64,000 nt of DNA, from NCBI GenBank assembly GCA_035235625.1, contig CP141148.1, forward strand, positions 38,007,057-38,071,056, read 5' to 3'. Positions within the stretch are counted from its first letter, which is position 1. Each line of letters opens with the position of its first letter. Position numbers and translations under genes: made by a program. Source of the DNA: Saururus chinensis (Eukaryota > Streptophyta > Magnoliopsida > Piperales > Saururaceae). Under the pieces are notes generated by a model that was not told the origin of the DNA, did not search any database, and saw nothing but the letters and a program-made list of their open reading frames with translations. Positions 59,123-64,000 of the stretch are shown here, piece by piece.

Positions 59123-59138
59123 GAGTATGAAAATACTC
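59123..59138. repeat. Conserved palindrome in E2
   Basis: GAGTATGAAAATACTC, preceded by TTACT and followed by ACCCTACC. Same motif as in E1, E3 and E4. Confidence 0.9.
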
Positions 59139-59661
59139 ACCCTACCATTTTTAGCCCCGTGGTTCGGGAGGCTTTTGCAGGTTGTGCGGAGAGCTCCTGG
59201 AGATGGATGCTCATTTAAGCGGTAGATTGATTCCCGTTGACTCAGGTATATGTTTGACTCACTACGAGTTTGTTTGTGCCATGATCCAATGTATTGGGTG
59301 AGATGAGACGTTAAGATGTTTATATTCTGGACTTTCATTTGGATTAGTCTATGGACTGTTATGGGACTTGCACTCAGGGATGCCTGGGAGTGATTTGGAT
59401 TTAAAAGTCTATGATCATAGCAATTTAGTCGTACGTGTGTTTTCGAGTAGCACCTGATGATATTTGCTTTGGCCGTACGATGTTTGACCGTGTGATGAAA
59501 ATATTTAGATGGAAACTGGATGTTTAGTGTTTTAAATTATAAACTGTTTTATCAGGTTTTGATTTCGTCATTTTTCCTCCGATCTATAGACATTATATTG
59601 CAAAAATTTTTTGTGAATTTTAAGGAAAATGTGTGAAAAAAATCTCGGGCGTTACAATAAT

Positions 59662-60770
59662 GAAGTAACAATAGACAAACCTTTATCTGATGATCATTTG
59701 ACCTATGAGTAGGCAATGGACAGTCCAAATTCTAAGGAATGACAATAAGCTATTTAAGAGGAAATGAATTCCATTATAAAGAACCAAGCCTGAGAATTTG
59801 TTGACTTGCACAGTAAAAGAAATCCCACTAGTTGTAAGTAGATCTTCAAGAAAAAGCTCGAGGTAGATGGGTCTATATATAAATATAAGGCAAGACTGGT
59901 AGCTAAAGGTTTCACCCAAGTCAGGGGCATTGACTTAAAGGAAACCTGTTCACCTGTGACTAAATTCACATTTATCAAGTGTTTGCTAGCTATAGTGGTA
60001 CAACTAGACTTAGAGTTGCACCAAATGGATGTAAAAATTGTCTTCTTAAATGATGATTTAGAGGAGGAGATTTACATGAAACAATGTGAGAGCTTTATTG
60101 TTCCTGGATAGAAACACAAGGTGTGCAAACTCATAAAATCTTTATATATGCTTAAACAGTCTTCTAGGCAATGATACTTCACTTTTCACAAGGTAATTAG
60201 TAAGTTTGAGTTCATAGCAAATGAATATAATCATTGTGTCTACTCCTTTAAGGATGAAAGTAGATTTATGTCACTCTCTCTATGTAGATGATATCCTTTT
60301 GATAGGAAATAACTTGAGTTTAATAGTGAGTCTAAAGGAGTATCTCAAGACCCAATTTAAAATAAAAGACATGATGAGGCCTCCTACATACTTGGTATGA
60401 AGATTGACAGATATAGAAAAATAAGGCTACTTAGTATATCTCAAGAATCATCATAGAAAGCATCTTGAAAGGCTTCGGTGTAATTGTTTGGAAATCAATA
60501 GAATCTCCTATCTATAAGGGTACAATTTTATCTAGAAGTTAGGCACCATCCTCTAATGAGGATAGACTCAAAATGGAGTCAATGCCTTATGCACAGGCTA
60601 TTGGCAGTTTAATGTATGTCATGACCTGTACTCGACCTGATTTGAGATATGTTATAGGCTCTTGAGTAGATATCGGGCAAACCTAGGTATGCCTCATTGG
60701 CAAGCAGTGACGCTAGTTTTTAGGTACCTCATGGGAACCAATGGTATGAAACTCACCATCATGTTGAGGA
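59662..60770 (+). pseudogene. Copia reverse transcriptase, decayed
   Basis: YKARLVAKGFTQVRGIDLKE, followed by TCSPVTKFTF, is the start of the plant copia reverse transcriptase core. DLELHQMDVKIVFLNDDLEE and YMKQCESFIVPG follow, then LYVDDILLIGN at 60278-60310, carrying the catalytic YVDD-type box (60281-60292). Multiple stops and at least one frameshift are present, so no active protein is expected. Confidence 0.88.
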
Positions 60771-61250
60771 ACTGTCATTGGCTGAGTACAGTGATTCAGA
60801 CTATGCTAGGGACCTAGATAACAGAAAATCCACTACAGGTTTTGTCTTCATGTTTGGAGGCAGTGCTATAGCTTGGGCTAGTAAGAAGCGAATGAGCATA
60901 GTAAAGTCAACCGTGGAAGTTGAATTTTATGCATGTAGTGTAGCAGCTTCAGAAGCAATGTGGATTAAAGACTTTCTAGCCAGGCTTAGGCTAGAGAGCT
61001 GGGTTGATTCTCCTATCCAAATATTTTGTGATAATCTAGCCACCATGTCGACACTTAAAAATAGAGAAATTAGCACCAGAGGTAAACACATCGAAGTACA
61101 TTACTACTTTGTGTTTGACATGTTATAAAAAGAAAAGTTGGTGGTAAATCATCTTCCTACTTCTGAGATGTTGACAGATCCATTAACTAAGCCCTTAATA
61201 ATGGATCAATTTATATGTCTTGTTCATAGTAGAGGACTTCGACAAGGCTA
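60771..61250 (+). pseudogene. Copia RNase H region
   Basis: An open stretch (60778-61128) reads YSDSDYARDLDNRKSTTGFV, WASKKRMSIVKSTVEVEFYA and GKHIEVHYYFVFDML, matching copia RNase H (YSDADWAGD...KSTSGY...STxEAEY). STVEVEFYA replaces the usual STxEAEYxA. It ends with a stop at 61126-61128, and the usual tail HLPTSEMLTDPLTKPL is recognisable after it. Confidence 0.88.
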
Positions 61251-61365
61251 GGGCGCCAGCTCTTGTGGAGTTTAGTATGAACATTTTTTCCTACAGGTTG
61301 GCCTAAAACAGAACTAGGTGCATAAGTTGTTGTTTGGTTCGTGGGCATTTCACTCAAGTGGGGGA

Positions 61366-62117
61366 TGTTGGGTTAGTAGGTCACATACCCACATAAACCA
61401 GAATTGAGAGAGTCGTGAGAGATGAGGATATGAGTGGGACCCACATGAGTCCATAGAGAATAGGACTTGGCCAAGTCCTATTCTAAATGGATGGGGTAGT
61501 TATAAAAGCAAAGGGAGGAACAGATTGAAGTGGAATTTTTAAAGGTTGGGTCATCTCTTTCTCTCTAATGTAAAAGTAGAAAGAAAAAGAAGAAGAGGCA
61601 ACATCCTTCTCTTGGTCCGGCCAACCACAATCCTCCATCTCTTTTCTCTTGCCGCATATAGAAGAAAGTTTATCAGTTTCCTCTTTCATTCTCCGAAACA
61701 ACAATTGAGATAATTGTTGCTCTCATCTTCTCTTTGATAATTGGTGATCAACCCTATTCAAGCCAAATTATCCCAGTGATTTGGCTAAGGAATAAAGTAG
61801 TTTCTTTTGGTTTTAAGAAAAGTGATTCATCAAAGAGGTAATTTTGATTTCCCCTATTTATACTTCAAATAAAGAATAGGTTTTGCTTGATTTTGGGTGA
61901 TTAGTCATGTCCTTCGGGCTCAACTCCTAAAGGTAAGTAGTTCTTAATTCATGTTTTAATTAATGTTAATTTTGAAGTTATTTAAATTTGATATACTTCT
62001 TATATGCATATTTTGTTGTAAATGAATGTAAATTGCTTGAGATGGATATAAAGGTTAAATTTTTTGCACATCCACAAGCCGAGCTCACCACCAAGCTTCT
62101 GCTGCTGCCACCCAACA
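61366..62117 (+). repeat. Copia 3' LTR
   Basis: It follows the polypurine tract AAGTGGGGGA, starts TGTTGGGTTAGTAGG and ends GCCACCCAACA. The length is 752 bp. A TATA-like GTTATAAAAGC (near 61499) and a CT-rich stretch follow the LTR pattern. It matches 48775-49307. Confidence 0.92.
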
Positions 62118-62385
62118 TAAGCTTCAAGGGCTCCAGATCTCAAAGGCAATCGAGCAAGGACCAGACATACTCTAGAAGGTTGTACTCAGGGAGAGGGCAT
62201 AGATGTTGGCCGAGTCCGGCACCACGGTCCCTTTGCATTCCACTATTGCATCAACAACCCGACCCACATCCTTGTATGCCCTAGCCTTGAAGATATAGCA
62301 ATCAGCAAGGAAGCCCTGGGGTGCTGTTGGGATGGGAGTCAAGGATCTAATAGAAGAGGCAAACGACCTTATAGTGGCCCCCCTA
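62118..62385 (-). pseudogene. TPR/DnaJ-like protein pseudogene, 5' half
   Basis: On the minus strand it reads GFLADCYIFKARAYKDVGRV and VVDAIVECKGTVVPDSANIY (a tetratricopeptide unit: A-Y, G-R, DAI), followed by LEYVWSLLDCL and DLEPLK with a stop in the middle. It runs directly into the copia 3' LTR. Continued from 41488, the next residues LLHHMIRG complete the family pattern DLEHLKLLY. Upstream similarity fades by about 62385. Confidence 0.65.
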
Positions 62386-64000
62386 CATTGGTGGCGGCCC
62401 GGTGGCAGATGGACTTGGGAGGATGAAGAAGGGTTTTAGGTTGCAGGGAGGGATTGTCCGGCATTGGTTCTATCCAACTGGAGAAGACCAGGGGCATGAG
62501 TAAATATATTGGGGGAACTAAGTAACAAAATATTGCCGCCTGGAGAGGGGTACACATTAATAATACTTTAAAGTTTATTGGGGTGTCAAAAAAATAGAGG
62601 GCCTAGAATATAAGTTGGGGGTGGGGGGAATAGACGTGTTATTTGTCTTATTAGTGTATTGGAGGGACATCCTTTTGAAAGGGAAAAATACTCTTCCTTT
62701 ACGTCGTTCGTTCACCTTGATGCACATAACACAATTCTGGCATTTTGGTTGAGTGCATAGGCACCCCTCGTTTGACAATCTTTAATATTAGCAAAAATGG
62801 TCTTGGGTACTTAGGCACCGTGACCTACATCTTGCAGTTGTTTGGAAGGCTCATATAGCAATGGAGGCCAACAAGACTAGGCTCAACTTGGACAAGGGGC
62901 ATGTTGGGGATACGATGGCATGTAGGCTGTAGTGTGGCGCCCCATGTTGTGTGGCTCATGTCTTTTATCAGGGAGGAGAGCCCTCGACGGTCATCAAGAA
63001 AATCTCCTCACCACGGGGGAGGCCAAGGCAAATTGTGTGGTGATCCTCGCAAGTCAAATTTTTGGTTTGGCAAACAACAAAACTCTTCGCAATTGGCAAA
63101 GATGAGCTACCTTCGTCTTGTTTTTGTTTTTGGTCTTTTGGCCATGGAGCTCATGGGCATGCAACAACTATGGGGGACCTTTAAAGTAGCCATCTTGGCC
63201 TACACGTACGAACCTCTCACTTCCACCTTCTTCACCCTTCTGGCCATAACGTTGGCAAGGAAGACATGAGTAAATAAACGGGCATATTAGCATATGCCCA
63301 AGTCCCGAAAGCATATGTATAAACTGATGGAATTTTAATGGAGTTCCCGAAGCCGAAGCCCTTTTCAGTCTACCGAAAATAAACGTCTATCCCACCTATT
63401 ATTCTCAACCTTCTACATATCAACCTATTTAATTACCAATGGAAAATTTTCCTTTTGTTCTTGAAAATTTGTAGTTTGTCCATCAATGACCTTTGGGATT
63501 TCAAAAAAAATTAATTATAAGTTGGAGCCTTGGGGGTCTATGCAGAACACTCTTCTATAGCATGGGTGCCCCATGAAAAAGAAAGGTGAAAATATGGGGG
63601 CATATGCAAAATAACTGGTTGTCAAGATAGGCAGCCAATTGATTATAGCCATGGTTGGAAATTAATTATTGTGGCATGATAAAGAGAAAAATTTTGAATG
63701 GAATGTTCCCTGTAGTTGATGCCTTTTGAAATTGGAATGTAATTGAATATATGATATCTAGGCATGTAGTTTGGCCTAATGTCATATGCAATTAGCTAGA
63801 CTTTAGTGCAGTTTCCTTGATCAGATGTCGATGAGTAGTTTTCATATTTATCTATTCCAGTAAATAGTCCAAATATATTTCTGTTCTGTTGAATTGAGAT
63901 CATCCGCAATCAAAGCACCAGCTAAAACCGATATGATATTGGGAATATTTGTCAATTGTATTAGGTGGACCGATACACGCACTAGTGTAGTAGTTAGTGC
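62386..64000. other. Gene-free spacer to the window end
   Basis: It may include further 5' sequence of the TPR/DnaJ-like pseudogene on the minus strand, but I could not line it up. The open frame at 62901-63269 has no similarity I recognise and odd composition. The last about 600 bases are AT-rich without a feature. Confidence 0.4.

Larger units (their letters stand above)
54635..59656 (+). mobile_element. E2: 5,022-bp non-coding TG...CA element in copia
   Basis: It starts TGTAATGTCCCTGAATTTTC and ends ATCTCGGGCGTTACA. It is flanked by a perfect ATAAT duplication (54630-54634 and 59657-59661). Layout: GC-rich degenerate tandem region (54950-55900), GCTAGTGATGGCTAGC repeats (56986-57240), CCCAAGAGTGGCACTGTATG repeats (58130-58195), 33-bp hairpin repeats (58646-58815), the palindrome at 59123 and an AT-rich right end. 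No reverse transcriptase or transposase is present and no second LTR flanks it, so a very long solo LTR is the simplest explanation. Open frames within it are low-complexity repeat translations. Confidence 0.85.
41489..62117 (+). mobile_element. Ty1/copia LTR retrotransposon, heavily nested and decayed
   Basis: The 5' LTR is 41489-41507 plus 48780-49307, and the 3' LTR is 61366-62117. The LTRs start TGTTG and end AACA. A primer-binding site (TGGTATCGAAGC, 49309) and a polypurine tract (AAGTGGGGGA, 61356) are in place. Domain order is gag, protease, integrase, reverse transcriptase, RNase H, which is the copia order. Removing E3, E4 and E2 with one copy of each target duplication leaves about 6,265 bp. 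By eye the LTRs differ at several percent of positions, and the 5' LTR lacks about 200 bp present in the 3' LTR. Many stop codons show it is dead. It sits inside a TPR/DnaJ-like pseudogene; the flanks share only a CTT core as target duplication. Confidence 0.9.

Noticed and set aside
62901..63269. A 122-codon plus-strand frame near the window end
   Set aside because: It has no similarity I recognise, no codon bias and no promoter-like context.

Overview
The window is nuclear DNA of a flowering plant. The genes carry GT-AG introns, one encodes a nuclear-coded photosystem I subunit with a plastid transit peptide, and the intergenic space is filled with plant-type MITEs and LTR elements. The very GC-rich PINOID-type kinase gene, with a rice-like C-terminus, makes a monocot likely. 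I cannot name the species.

Layout. 1-330: a roughly 150-bp tandem repeat cut by the window edge. 935-1660 (+): PSAK, photosystem I subunit K, three exons. 2760-6250: MITEs, a 419-bp tandem duplication and a minisatellite whose monomers are small dyads. 7236-13148 (+): a LisH + SRP40-C nucleolar phosphoprotein of the Nopp140 class, seven exons, with fold-back hairpins in its last long intron and just downstream. 13150-22500: about 9 kb with no gene I can support, apart from MITE-like elements and one TG...CA element. 22501-24350 (+): PINOID-class AGCVIII kinase, two exons. 24351-28170: no gene seen. 28171-30341 (-): F-box/LRR protein, two coding exons and a probable intron in the 5' UTR. 30860-37090: DNA-transposon remnants, including one carrying a broken fragment of an LRR receptor-like kinase. 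37721-38903 (+): plant coiled-coil protein of unknown function.

41090-62385 is the most structured part. A TPR/DnaJ-like pseudogene on the minus strand is split by a Ty1/copia retrotransposon (41489-62117). Its two halves resume in the same reading frame on either side of the LTRs. The copia element was itself hit three times by non-coding TG...CA elements, which I call E3 (41508-48774), E4 (51714-53773) and E2 (54635-59656). Each is flanked by a perfect 5-bp target duplication: GTGAC, GTAAG and ATAAT. E3 contains a further element, E1 (from 42175), which is an inverted relative of E2. Removing the three insertions and one copy of each target duplication leaves a copia element of about 6.3 kb with normal domain order. 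E1-E4 share near-identical ends (TGTAACGCCC type) and one conserved 16-bp palindrome. E1 and E2 also hold arrays of short hairpin-forming repeats in which both arms change together. They look like very long solo LTRs, probably of a Ty3/gypsy type, but that assignment is inference.

The five intact genes do not form a functional cluster: photosynthesis, nucleolar RNP biology, auxin-transport polarity, ubiquitin targeting and an unknown coiled-coil protein. The most noteworthy signals are the nested-insertion history and the structured repeats inside the E elements.
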